Below are positions 10,611 to 22,625 of a stretch of DNA of 60,000 bases, in pieces. Numbering within the stretch: the first letter of the stretch is position 1; each line of letters starts with the position of its first letter. The stretch is from Antedon mediterranea. Lineage: Eukaryota; Echinodermata; Crinoidea; Comatulida; Antedonidae. The DNA lies in NCBI RefSeq assembly GCF_964355755.1, contig NC_092680.1, forward strand, positions 13,681,001-13,741,000. Direction: 5' to 3'. A program made the position numbers and the translations under genes. The notes below the pieces were generated by a model. It searched no databases. It had not been told where the DNA came from and was given only the letters and a program-made list of their open reading frames with translations.

Positions 10611-13600
10611 CTCTTTAATTTCCTGCTTAACTTGTGCTAGTTTGTCTGGTTTTCCTGCTGATTGTAGTTTAGCCTCCATTTCACGTTTCTTTGCTAACAT
10701 TGCTTGAGCATTCTGCCACACGTGAAAACACTTCTCGCGTTCACGGAAAGTAAGCTGGTGACAAAACATAACATGGTTTTAGACAGTTAGACAAAAGATG
10801 AATGTTACAAATACAATTCCAAGAACAGATTAATATTTTGTATATTAAAATTAACACTGAAGATAAGGAAAAAGTGGAAAGGTTTCAATACATTTTTTTT
10901 TTTCATTCAACAATAAATTAAACCAAACAAGGGAGAATAGATGGAGATATATTTTCTTATTCATTAATACGGACAGTAAATAATGTTTTACAGCCATTTA
11001 CACAAAAACACTACAGAAACAAAATTCAAACTGCTTACTTTAACAGCCCCAATAAGGCCAACGTAATCCTTCAATAGCTCAGAAAAAACAAAAAAGTCTG
11101 TATTGGCCTGTTCCATATGAAGGGCATCGATCCTTTCCTCTGTTTCAGCGAGTTGTGATATTGCTCTTGAAAGTGCTGTGTGTTCTTCAGAATTACCCAA
11201 CATTGCTGCACTTTTTGCAAACTGTCCTGTTGCCAGACCAAGATCTATAATAAAGATAATTGACAATGGGTTTTACAAATGTCGGTTAACATTTGTTTAC
11301 AATGATTAACTTAAAGAGTACAGTATTTGGATTCTATCCCGATTATGAAACACTAGACCATCAGGCATGCAGAGTGGCTAGTCAAAAATGTCTTTAATCA
11401 TACTCTGTTTTGTTTTGTTTGTAACTCGTCCATAGTGACAAGTTCAAATCTAGTTATCAATTAGGCTACTATCCTCGCCACCTAATTCCTCTTAATCACT
11501 TAAAAATGTTTGTCCAGGCTCAAATAAGAACCCTACTTGTGGCTGGCCTGCAGTCATGATCGCAACCTTCAGCATGTAAACATTGCTGTGGACCTTTGAT
11601 TACATCACATAGCGCTCTCTATCAGTCAACTTTTATTTTCTTTTTGTGAAAATAAAATAAAAATATGGTCACATAACGATAGTCAACATGTCCAGCATAA
11701 GTACATATTCAGATTAGTTTTATTTTTACTTCAGGTCACCTTTAAACCATGTACCTGTGCTGGGCAGAAGTGTGTGGGAACACTTACCTTTAATAAAGTT
11801 TTCTAAATTTATTTTAAGGCCTTCTATCCAGCCGATTTTCAAAACAGAATACACCTTCTTAACTCCTCCCCCACACCACCCTTAACTTCTCTAGCTACAT
11901 ACCAACAATTCTCTAGCAACATACCTTTTCTGTGCAGCACCATATTTTCAACACTACCATGAAGTTTCTTAAGATGCTGTTCTAAACTATCAACTTGATT
12001 TTGTTTTTCTTCAAACCACTTTAAAAACAATGATAATCATTATAGACAATGGATTCATACTTTTTTACTTTATAAAAATAGCAGTCTAAAATTGCTGTGG
12101 ACTAGATGATGTTACACAGCAACAGCTTCCATCTCCTCAAGGGTCCCTTTCGTTTGTCAACAACAGGGGCGGAGATAGATCAGTACACCAGGGTAACTCC
12201 CTACTCTTCTGGAAGATGCACTGGGTTTTTTTAAAGTTCACACGAGCAAGATGTATACTTGGGACCACAGTTTTACAATTCTAGATCATCTTTGCTAAGA
12301 TAAGTAATTGATTCACACCTGATCAGACTCTGTCATCTTAGATGTAGCCTTAGATGCAGCATCTGCTACTTTGTTGAAAACCCTCATTACACCTGCTCCA
12401 CTCAAAGCTTGTGTATTGGTAGCTTTTGGCAACTAAAAATAACACCAAAATTACAAGAAAATAAGCAATAATAACGCTTATACAGTCATTGGACAGGTCC
12501 ATAATTATGCAGTTGATAATCAGCGCAATTGTTTTTTATCCTACCAGTACCCATTTACACCTGGGTGGAGAAAAGGCAAATGCCTACGGACACAAGCAAT
12601 GCGACAAGCTTTCAAACGATAAGATAATGCTGATATTTCAATAACATTGTTGTGCAATTTCCAAAAAAAGGTTGATAATCATTGTTCTAAAAGCTACAGT
12701 AAACTTACGTCATCCTTCTCCAGAAATTCTACAAAGTCAATATCAGTACAGAGTTTTGGGTGGTGAGCAGTTCTATTGAGGAAGCGTGCCAATGCAGCTC
12801 TACGTTTCTCTATAAAGTCCATTGAGGTTGTCTCCTCTTGTGTCTTTGCCATCTTAACTTTAGTCATACCTGCAAACAAATGTGTATAAATAGTTTTAAT
12901 GGTTTTTTTTTAACTGCATTGAATTGATTTGTCATGAATGTAATGATTGGTATTTTGGTTAAGTAGTAAATTTATACTTGATGCTTGAAAAAAAACTTAA
13001 TGTAATGTATACAAAATAGTAAGAAATTAAAAAATAATATTAAAAATACATTTAGATAGATAGATAGTGCAGGTAATATTTAAAGATGTATTGTCCCTTG
13101 AAACACAAAAAAATTAAAGTCAAAATATAATAAATTTGTATTGGCCATATCAAAGTAATATTAAAGTTATTCACTTTAAGTCGAAAATTCGAGCCAAAAA
13201 CAACAATTTTACGTAATTATCAGCTAAATTAATTTGATTACATTTCGTCTGGAAAATAGTCGCGAGCAAAAGTAAACAAGATTTTAAACCATGAGTATAC
13301 ATTATTCATGATGCTAATTAGTATTGTTTACAACTCGTCACGGTTGAGAAGTGTGTTTTTGCACAGATCGCGAGGAAGTTTTATGGTTATGATACAGAGT
13401 AGCCAAATAAGCGCATTGCATTGTAATATATGTTTTGATCGAAAACTTTGACTGGAAGTCAAAGTTATTTTTTGAACCAAAAAACGTCTGTATTTCAGTT
13501 AAATGATTTTTTTTCGACTAATTTTTGGTGAAAGTTAATAACTATTATGATACTTCAAAATGACCCACTTTTTTTCGAAATCTTTTTATTTTAATTTTTT

Positions 13601-16600
13601 TGGAATTTGACAAAGGGACAATACATCTTTAATTATTCCAGAAAGTTACACTAGATTAATAATGATAACTGCTATAAAAAATAATCATTTAAAATAGATA
13701 TGTTACCAATAACAGATGGTCTTATGAAATTTTATTAAATAGTTATATTACAATGACAACCAGCTAGACATCTATACTATTTGTTCAACAATAAATTTAA
13801 TGTTTAACGTAGGAAAGTGACTTACCGACAACACTTTTCTCAGGGGCAGGGGGAACTATGACACCCTTAGTAGCATGTTTTGATGACAGTTTTTGATAGA
13901 GTCCAAGGAAGTCACTAAAACGTCGCATTACACTCATCTCAGATTTCTTAAACGCTGGATTTGATGTCTGACAAACAAAAAAATTATAATTTGAACGTTT
14001 TACTTAATATTCAAAGCTAAAAAGATAAAGTAAAGATATGTATTAGTTTTGGAAGAATTTCTGATTTTTAGAGAGTCTAGTAATTGGAGAGTCGACTGTA
14101 GTAATTTGGAATGCAAATTGTTGAAATAATGTAAATATTTTTGATTCATAGTTCGCTACATCAGAACTCGATTTTTTTAATTTACTAGCTAGACCACTGA
14201 GCTTGTTCAATGTGAGTTTCACTAGCCCTGTTGGATGTTTCACTAGTCCGTTAGATGTTTCACTATTCCGCTTCTTGACTAAATCTTACTGGGTAAATAC
14301 CGCACATCTGAATCAAAACTAACTGAATTACTGTAAGTTCTAGTTAGTTTAGTGCCACAGACAAATAGTTTATCATAAAAAAGCAATGAGTAACTGCACT
14401 AAATTGCTCTTCTTGTATTTCCGATAAAACATTATGACCGCCCAATCCTACTATCCCCACCTACCACCTACTTCATGAACCTCAAACTATACTGCGGTAA
14501 TATTTTTTAAATAGAAATTTGACTGGCTGCCATTGGCCAACCAGGCATAATAAACATAGCTAGAGTTAGGGTACTACTATAATAATAATAGGCCTAGCTA
14601 GCTAGGCCTAGAAATTAAAAACAATACAAAAAAATATTGATAACAAGTTATTAAGTATTCTTTTAACATTAACATTACACCTTAAATGTAATTAAGGAAA
14701 GGTTAATTGACTGTGTTTACATAGAAGGCACACACGTGATGCTGGCTAGAAGAGCTAGAACAGTTGCTCCCCTTTGTTAACACTTTGACTGCCAAACACG
14801 AAGATCTTCGTGTTTGGAAAAACAACGCTTGACTGCCAAACACGAAGATCTTCGCGTTTCGGGTTTTTTTACGAAATCCGGTAGATAGGTCAATTATTGG
14901 TATATACTATAAATATGGACACTATATTCGGTCTGGACCGTCAATATTTTACTATTTGAAAGTAACTAATCTGGTTACGAACGACTGTCAAAATGGTACC
15001 TGTCGAAATAACATACACCACGCATCACAGTAGCGCGTAGAGCGATGGCTTGGCGCATTGTGTATCGGTCGCGCGCATTGTGTATCGGTCGCACGCTAGC
15101 TATGCCGCCGAAGCATTACAAAGGTTTTTGTGGATTGGCATGTTTGTTTGTTATCTGAATAAAAAATAATGGAGTCATTTTTAATATGAAGTCTTTAATT
15201 TTATTATTGTATGTATACCCTAATTGTTTTGGTGTTACACTGTAAGTGACCGAGTTTCACGCAACAAACTTGTTTGGAAATGGTGAAGATATTATCAACA
15301 GTTTACTAGCTAGGCTAGTAGTATTAGGCTAGCCTAGGCCTAGTCGTAAAACGGTTCCGGACCAACTTTAGGCCTGGTTAACTAGGCCTGGTGTCTTTAC
15401 TATGTGGATTTTGGCGAAACATTGATGTAAGATTTATGATTTATGAAATGTAATACAATTTTCGAAAGTGATAATTGTTTTTATAGGCCTATCGGTGCCG
15501 TGTAAGTAACTTTTTCGTTGTTTGTTGATCTCACCGGGCGATATTTTCATATTGTGATGTCTTGCACAAAATCGCGAATATCTCGACTTTCTAGCGCGAA
15601 ACTACGAAAAACTCAAAAAGTGGGTTACTTTTATTTTACTGTTACAATTTACATATTGCGATTTGAAAATCGTTCTTGGTACCATTGTAAAGCTAAAATC
15701 TTTATAATTATTTTAGTCTAAATTGCATATAAATCAGATCACATACATAGTTTCAATCAGCTTAAATAAAAACATCGAATTGGGCTAAAAACGCTGGCGG
15801 TGGCAGTTTCTAACTGGAAAAACCTCTGGCAGTCAAAGTGTAAAGGAGTGTGATTACAAGTTGATTGCGAAGGCACTCTATAAAAATTAGACCAGAGTAT
15901 TTTAATGCATTTTGAAAGTCTAAGCCTAAATACTCTCTGGCCTAATTATTTACACACTTAGACAGGTTGACTAACCCGAAGCAGTTTTAACTAGACAATA
16001 TACGCCGGACTAGTGAAATATCGAGCCTTGTATATGCAGCATTATTGTCTACATGAAATTACCTTTGTTTTGACTTTATAGGCCATATATGAACCCATCA
16101 TACCATCCCCTGTAAAGCAAAAGAACATTACATAATTTTCATATCAACACTGGTAATGCAATGAACATTTTGAAACAGCAAATAATCAAATCAAGTAGAA
16201 CTTGAAAATAATACTACTACATTGATTTTGAGATGGGACAATTGTTGACATGAGGGAATCAAATTTAAAATTATTGAATTTGTCATATCATTTCTGGTTA
16301 AAAGGTACATAAAAGTGTTGCAATATCAGTTCACTTTCCAGCCAAATATCACTTGTTTCTTACCAACTTTCTGTGGATCAGTAATTATAATTTCCATATC
16401 AAATTTATCCTGATCTTCTTCAAACTGGTCTTCCTCTTCAACTGGTTCCTAAAAAATGTTAACAGTTACTATTCTGAACATATAAGTAGTTTTAAAGATG
16501 CAAATAAACGACTTCAATGACTCACATTAAAGTACTGTAGTTGACTACATTCAGAAATATTACTTATAATCAAGATACTGTACAAGATAACTTTATTGTC

Positions 16601-19600
16601 AAATAGATCAACGAAAGATTTGAAATTGGTTTTTCTCATGGTAACTTAATATAAAAATAGAATAAAATCAGTAAAATGTTAAAACACAAAGTAAAATACA
16701 CAGTACAGTAAAATATGTACAGATAAAAATGCATATACAGGATTTACAAAATACAAAAAGAATAAGAGGATAAATGCTATCAGGTGTTCGAAAATACAAT
16801 TATTTGTGTTTGTCGTCATTATATCTAAATATGCATTGTGGGACAAACGACAGTCGGTACCGTTCTGTCCGTTACCTTGATGGTACTCTATAGTCTACAC
16901 CCAGTACGATTAAACACGAAGGCTGTACGGAGTGGATGAGTATCATCGTTCATAATTGCAATTCTTTTCTGTTCCATTCGATTATCATACATTTCCATAA
17001 TCACTAGGCAGATTATTATCTCCATTTATGCATTTCTTAGCTCTTTCTTTTAACTATGCATTTAAATTGCTTATTATTGTATTCATAAGTGTTACCATAG
17101 TAACAAGTTAAGTTAAACATTAGAACACTTTGTATAACGGCTTTTTAGAAGGTATATCCAGATATATTTGGACCATCATGAGGATAGGACCAAGCTCTTG
17201 GAATTTTACCTGTACCATCATTAAGTTACCTTTTCTTTTTCCTTGGCATCACCAGATGCGGCAGCTTCCTCGTCAATTCCTGCAGCTGTTGCGGGAGAAG
17301 ATGGAAGTGAATCAACCACTGGTTCGTCTTCTTCCTCATCATCTTTTTTATCTATTTGCTCCGCATCAAGATTTGCAGGCTCACTCTCATCAGCAGGCTC
17401 ATCATTTAATGAAATCTCATTAGTCCCTTCTGAAATGCAACACACTTTTTTTCTTTTTTTTCGTTTGGTAGTTGACCATAGGTTTAATTGAAACATTAGT
17501 ATAAATTAGCCTGGTAAATAAAACTCACTTCACAAGGAGGAACTGCGAGTATGCAAAACCTCTGCTCTTTTTATGCTAGTGCAACATGTTTCTTTTTATC
17601 CAGTGGCAGATTGAGAAGGGAGGAGAGTAGCGTGAACAGGACATGAAATTAAAATTGTAATCAACTTTCATACAATTTTATTCAATTCTGAATGTTAGTA
17701 GTACAGCGGACTATAGAATTAGATAGATATTTTTATTTTTAAACCTACACTGGCCAAAAACAAATAGAAATATAGATTAAAAAACAAAAACTTTCAAAAT
17801 AAAAATTAGTCTGTAGAAACATCACACACAATGTACCTCCAAACAAGTCATCATCCTCTGTTGTTTCTTTTGGTTTATCATCTTCAACTTTTTTGGTCTG
17901 AAATAAATCAGTAAAACAAAGTAATGACAGAATCGAAATAATGTAGTGCCACCGGTCCTGCAGGTGTGCACAGCACTTAGATTCTATGCAAGTGGATCAA
18001 GTATATCGCCAAGCCTCATTATAGTTTGCCGGTTGAACAGAAATTTTCTGTCAAATTTGTTGTCGTCATACTTATCAAGCGGATGCAATCTATCACGAAA
18101 AATACGCCCATTTCTCTCTCGATAACCTTTTTTGTCTTCGCGACGAATCCTAAGCCTGCTACGAGGAGGCTTAGAATCTAAGACCATGAAATGGCCTCTC
18201 GTAGGCTTATTAGACTTTATTTTTCAAGAGGCTTTATTCTTAGCAGGGCTCGATTTAGTGCTAGCCTGGCGTACAATGGCTAGTAAAAAAAGCTCCGGGC
18301 TACCTAAAGTATCTTCCTTTAAGCCCGTATGGCTAGTAGGTTGTGGGAACTCGAAATTGGGACGAAATGACCTCATAAAAATAACTCCAGCATGAAAGAC
18401 ATATGTCTTGGCAACATCAGCAAAAAAAACCACTCGCGCCCTGCTGTGGCCATAACAAGTGATGAAGTAGGCGGAGCCTCTCATAATCAAGCAAATTTCC
18501 CGAATTATGATTGGCCATTTATGTTTTTGTCACCCAGGTTATTGTGAAGTAGGCGGAGCTTCATTAGCAGGTCAAACATGTCACAAAAATATGACCATAA
18601 ATAACGAACTGTGATTGGCCAAATGTAGTAGAATTTTTTCAATGTTAAAAATAACTTGTCTAGTCTTGTCAGGCCTGGTTGTCACGCACGGATCAAAGCT
18701 AGGGATATTTTGTAGGGCTGGGTGGCTGGCTCTATCCCTGTAGGTAGGCCATGGAGGCCATATTTTATAATATGCGTAGGCCTAGATAGAATCAAAAGCA
18801 ATCGTTTGGCATCGTGATGGCTGCTCAGCAGCTAGGCCTAGCTAGGTACTACCATTTTGGTAACAGTAGGCCAGGTGCTCCAATGCGATCTAGGCCTAGG
18901 CCTAGTAGGTATGTCTATCCTAGCTACCCTACTACTACTAGTACTAGGCTAGGCCTAGTACTATAATAATAGGCTCTAGGCTAGGCCTAGAAGGTAGACA
19001 GAATCTGATTAGTTTTCTTGGCTAGGTTGAAGCCCAACAACAAAAAGACCTCAATAAATTGATTCTGTGAATATGGTAATGCACTTGTCAATTGTATGAC
19101 CCACTATACGACCCCCGGGAGAGGTGCGTCATTTGTCCGATGTGCGTCATACCATGACGCACCCGTGCGCCAAAAAGGTGACTTACCTTTAGGTGACCAT
19201 GACGCACCCATTTTGACGCACTGTGACCATGTTGTTTATGATATTATTGTGGGTGGTAAAGTGACGGACATTGACACACCTTGTTCATTGATGTGACATA
19301 CCATCTAGGTTTTTTGACGCACCCCTACGTCAGTAATTATTTGTAAATGACGCACCTCTCCCGGGGGTCGTATAGTGGGTCATACAATTGACAAGTGCAA
19401 ACATGAAACAGACTAGGCCTAGGTATGCGACGCAAAGTTAATTTTTATAATGTGAACAATAAAGAAATACAATTTTGTGTAATTTTTCATGCAATAATAG
19501 TTTAATACAGTATGGTATGTAAATGTGTAGCAATTCTCGAGCGTTTAGATTAATGCGCCCTCTATTGTACAAAATGCCTGAATTCATTTATATGGCGGCC

Positions 19601-21686
19601 CTGCTATCACGGTGCGATATGAGTGGGCTAGTAAAATAATGTATGGGCTAGTGAAATCTAGAGTGAACTAGCCCAGTGGGCTAGCAACATGAAAAAGATA
19701 AATCGAGCCCTGCTTAGACCCCAATTGAGGGCGGTATAAAGCCTAGGCTTAATCCTAATAAGACCGCGGTTAAGACCTTTATTTATTGAAATCCGCCCCT
19801 GTAATTTGATGTTCACAGAATAAATCGAAAAATTCTTAGATCCTAGAGAGATATTATTAGATTATAAGTATAAAATGTTGAATCAGGGCTCGAAATTCAC
19901 GCTAGCAAACTAGCATTTTGCTAGTAGATTCTTGATAATTGCTAGTTGAAAATTTCAAAACTAGCAAATGTTTGCTAGTGTAATTTTTGAAAAAATACGT
20001 ACTTTTTAGCTTAGCCACGCTAGCCGCCAATCGCTATGTCGACAACGGATAATAGGAACCAATTTGGTGAAAACAATTGTTTCATTTACACGCCGCCAAT
20101 TTACGTCAAGGAAACGCGAATAGCACCGTGAATCATGTGGTAGCATAGTTGTTAACGATGTGCATTATAAACAGCAAGCTTTTCACCAACACAAAAGCAT
20201 GTGCATTTAGTACGTCGCTAAGGATTACATCATCAGTCACGTGATTACAGAATACGCGATTATCAATTTAGGGATTTAACGAAATAAATATTTTGCCTAC
20301 ACAGTGGTCGAAGGGCGTATTTAATAGATTCGTAAATAGTAAACACCCCCCCACTTAATGGACTCTTCCAATTTTGTTTATGATCTCGCGCTCGAGAAGA
20401 ACGTCTCCTCGGCTCCTCGGTCCTGTTGTTTGTGCGATGGATTTTCTTATGTCTATTGTTTACCTGTGGAATTAAATTACACACACTTTCGCATCACAAC
20501 TTCAATTACTGATTTACACAGCAATGGGCAAAGGATTCATCAAAGAAGAATACGTTGAATAAAAATTCACTTAAGAAATGCCGTAAGCTGTTTTCAAACT
20601 ATTGATCAGCCCACTATTATTCCAACATCATGCCTCTCGTGCGATAGGGAATTTCCTGGATAGAGACGAGTGGAGCGCGAGAGACGGCGGAGTGAGGCGG
20701 GCGTAGCTTGGACGGATTAGTTAGGGCCTACCAATTTCGCTCGGTGGCAATTAAATTTAATGTTTTAATTACGTCTGGATATAAACAATATAAAACTCAG
20801 TTTTGTCATCGGCAATGATATTTTATACATAGGCCTAGGCCTAGTCAATTTTGTTCCGCTTCAAATTTTAAAAGTTTTATGTTTCGACCTAAAAAAAGTG
20901 GGCCGAAACGTCTCGGGACGAATCGTCCATAGGCCGAAACGCCCTTGATTTGACTAGCCTGAAAGCATGTCTTGATCTTTTTTTAATTTGGCTAAAAAGG
21001 GTACTACTACTACTACAGCTTTGCCTAGCTAGCTAGGCCTACACCTAAAAGCTAGGCCTAGGTCTACACCTAAATAAATTAAGATTTGTGTAGAATTTAA
21101 CTATTTTACCGAAAAAAAATTGTGATTGCTAGTTATGCTGCTGATTTTGCTAGTTAATTTTTTTACAACTAGCAAAGTTTGCTAGTCGAAAAAAAAGTAA
21201 ATTTCGAGCCCTGTGATTGTGAATAGGCCTAGGCCTAGATTTAATTAAAATTATTTTATTTTTTATATTATCAGTTGACGGATTATTATAGGCCTAAGGC
21301 CTAGTCTATCTAAGTTTTTGGCCGAGTTGACGTGAGGCCGAGTTGACGTGGGGCCGTCTTGACGGTTTAGGGCCGAGTTGGATCGAATTCTGAAGGCCTA
21401 GGCTGCTAGGCCTACGCTCACCCACCACACACTAACCACCCTCAATTCACGGTCACACCCGCTCCTCTCTTCGCTCGATCGCGGGCAGGTGCCCAGCCAG
21501 TGTGTGAGAGATTGTAGACATACCAAATATTTGGCTAAACTAGCTAAATTGCATAATATATTTAATCAACGATACCTCTTCCGATGCATCTTTGAAAATA
21601 TCTTCCTCTTCTTGTTTATCACCGTCTTTGAAAAGTTGTTCTCCTTCATCTTCGAACAGCGGAGGTGGTTCACGATCGTCAGCCAT
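10611..21686 (-). CDS. SNX2: Sorting nexin 1/2 (retromer SNX-BAR subunit), 3' end missing
   Basis: Eleven minus-strand exons: 21576-21686, 17837-17897, 17230-17429, 16364-16448, 16063-16109, 13826-13967, 12709-12869, 12319-12432, 11925-12018, 11039-11244 and 10611-10754. All junctions are GT-AG and in frame, giving 455 residues. The start [10 protein letters not shown] resembles vertebrate SNX2. An acidic linker with D-D-D-L-F follows. The PX domain (~140-265) carries R183-R184-F-S-D-F and V-P-P-A-P-E-K at 206-212, the phosphoinositide-binding features. The BAR domain starts near 285 (N-T-Q-A-L-S-G-A-G) and includes [14 protein letters not shown]. Family members are ~520 residues and dimerise on endosomes to tubulate membrane for cargo return to the Golgi. 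About 65 C-terminal residues are absent from the window as I read it. Invertebrates usually have one SNX1/2 gene, so the symbol is approximate. Confidence 0.93.
13082..13630. mobile_element. 550-bp palindromic MITE, copy 1 (SNX intron)
   Basis: The element begins AAAGATGTATTGTCCCTT and ends with the inverse, AAGGGACAATACATCTTT, flanked by T/A-rich sequence compatible with a TA or TTAA duplication. The interior contains paired segments such as GACTGGAAGTCAAAGTTA. A second copy of the same length, in opposite orientation, lies at 58639-59189. No open reading frame is present. Confidence 0.8.
14777..15844. mobile_element. Probable piggyBac-like non-autonomous element (1.07 kb)
   Basis: The left end is TTAACACTTTGACTGCCA and the right end is TGGCAGTCAAAGTGTAAA, an inverted terminal repeat of about 16 bp. 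TTAA at the left (14777-14780) and TAAA at the right fit a piggyBac TTAA target with one mutation. A perfect 26-bp palindrome and a near copy lie just inside the left end. The interior has no transposase frame; a 67-codon open stretch at 15518-15721 is not convincing. Confidence 0.6.
14792..14862. repeat. Paired palindromes centred on AAGATCTT
   Basis: The 26-bp perfect palindrome at 14792-14817 reads CCAAACACGAAGA then its inverse. A diverged repeat of it lies at 14836-14862, with two mismatched positions in its right half. Both are preceded by GACTGC, so the terminal motif of the host element is duplicated in tandem. Confidence 0.8.
16580..17129. other. SNX intron 3 stretch without recognised element
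   Basis: Mostly AT-rich intron between SNX exons 3 and 4. A GATAACTTTATTGTCAAA-like string near 16590 resembles LINE 3' ends that begin near a poly(T) on this strand, but no coding remnant was found. The GC-richer segment at 16850-16960 was not recognised. Confidence 0.3.
18770..19010. repeat. Dense TAGGCCTA palindrome cluster
   Basis: Overlapping TAGGCCTA/CTAGGCCTAG units, mixed with CTAGCTAGG and TACTACTAC, fill this segment. Smaller clusters occur near 14590, 15320, 20835, 21045, 21225 and 27465. The octamer is its own reverse complement and seems to be a genome-wide bias. No function is evident. Confidence 0.6.
19080..19399. mobile_element. 320-bp MITE with perfect ~52-bp terminal inverted repeats
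   Basis: The segment from 19080 (TGCACTTGTCAATTGTATGA...) is exactly the reverse complement of the last ~52 bases ending at 19399. The termini include CGACCCCCGGGAGAGG. The interior has several copies of TGACGCAC in both orientations. Perfect arms suggest recent insertion, into the hAT-like element at 18244-19712. No clear target duplication was found, and no frame encodes a transposase. Confidence 0.85.
19884..21213. mobile_element. hAT-like non-autonomous element 2
   Basis: The left end is CAGGGCTCGAAATTCACGCT and the right end is AAATTTCGAGCCCTG. Both ends carry runs of ACTAGCAAA/TTTGCTAGT within 120 bp. Flanks TGAAT and TGATT agree at four of five positions, matching the 5-bp duplication of element 1. 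It shares the terminal decamer but not the interior with that element. The interior includes a GC-rich part at 20640-20720 and no transposase frame. Confidence 0.7.
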
Positions 21687-21876
21687 GTTTTTGGGTCATG
21701 TGAGAAGGCAAGGCCAGCAGCAGCAGCGCAGAAGTGTTGCACAAATAAACTCACAACAGACAAAAAGTTCCGTTTTATTTTTTAATGATTGCAATTAAAA
21801 CGTTGGAATTTAAAATTTAATTTATATTTATTATTTACACAAGCTAATCCAAATTTACTTTCAGAAACAGTAAAAA

Positions 21877-21903
21877 ATAACGTATTTTTCACTATTTCCG
21901 GAA
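21877..21903 (-). promoter_or_regulatory. SNX upstream motif shared with DIS3L2
   Basis: Read on the minus strand, this contains CCGGAAATAGTGAAAAATAC followed by GTTAT, about 190 bases upstream of the SNX start codon. A copy differing by a 2-base gap lies 56 bases upstream of the DIS3L2 start (25710-25734) in the same orientation. CCGGAA is an ETS-type core, common in TATA-less housekeeping promoters. Role in transcription is inferred. Confidence 0.45.
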
Positions 21904-22012
21904 AGACATTCAATGTTGTGAATAAATCTTAGACGCACGTAACACTGATAAGAGGATAGAGGAGTCTAGTATCATTATTATTATCATAATATTCAGAGAG
22001 ATGTAATAAACC

Positions 22013-22625
22013 GAAGGCTAGAGGGCGTACTCCAGACTGAAAAGTGATTCCAACAGGAGTCGAGGCGGCGAGGGGGGGGGGGGGGGGGCAACAAGATGGC
22101 GGCCGTAAATGTGTTCAAAAACATTGTTTAATATAAAAAATAATAATCTAATATAATATATTCAGACCACATAAATTACAACACATATTCTTGTCAAAGC
22201 ACAGTGAAGTTTTTATAAAATTAAATAAATTGTTTTTTTGTCGCAATGGAATGAATAATTTCTTGGCAATCTAGCATTTTTTGTGTACGTACAGAATGCG
22301 TTCACGTTTATATGCTTAACATGCTGCGTTGCGTATCGTTCTCATGCAGATAGGCTCAACGCAGGCATATAGTAGTGGATATTGCGTAGGGCATATCTGA
22401 TTGTCTGACATAGTCGATTGCAGTCACCATCTTGTTGGAGAATCACTTTTTGAACTGCGATAAGATTATATTAAAATAAGGTTTTATTATAAGGTAATAT
22501 TTTAGTGTGAGTGTCGTAGAACAGTATTAAAACCTTATTTTAATGTTTTCGACCGATATGTATAAATGTCTTCATTCTTGATAATGATTATAGTTTGCCA
22601 TCCAGCCTTCAGCTATATCACTGAT
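22013..22625. repeat. Foldback repeat X, left copy (downstream of DIS3L2)
   Basis: This copy has ends resembling CCGAAGGCTGGATGGC and its inverse, and a body with CAAGATGGCGGCCGTAAATG. It is the inverted partner of 25780-27045: the stretches around 22090-22360 and 25860-26098/26940-27010 are reverse complements with few differences. A run of 17 G (22072-22088) and a ~75-bp palindromic insertion at 22471-22543 are private to this copy. Confidence 0.75.
22471..22543. mobile_element. Small palindromic insertion in repeat X
   Basis: ATTAAAATAAGGTTTTA at the left and TAAAACCTTATTTTAAT at the right form a 17-bp inverted repeat around a ~40-base centre. The segment is missing from the other copy of repeat X, so it is probably a tiny MITE inserted after the duplication. 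Confidence 0.55.

Larger units (their letters stand above)
18244..19712. mobile_element. hAT-like non-autonomous element 1 with 5-bp target duplication
   Basis: The left end is CAGGGCTCGATTTAGTGCTA and the right end is AAATCGAGCCCTG, inverted repeats of about 13 bp. Both sides carry CTTAG (18239-18243 and 19713-19717), an exact 5-bp duplication. CTAGC/GCTAG-type motifs are clustered near both ends, like hAT subterminal binding sites. A 51-bp-TIR MITE (19080-19399) is nested inside. No transposase frame is present. The CAGGG terminus fits hAT, and some hAT groups make 5-bp rather than 8-bp duplications. Confidence 0.75.

Noticed and set aside
18132-18490. Small frames on both strands in SNX intron 1
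   Set aside because: They overlap the left end of a hAT-like element and resemble no protein; the composition is that of non-coding intron.
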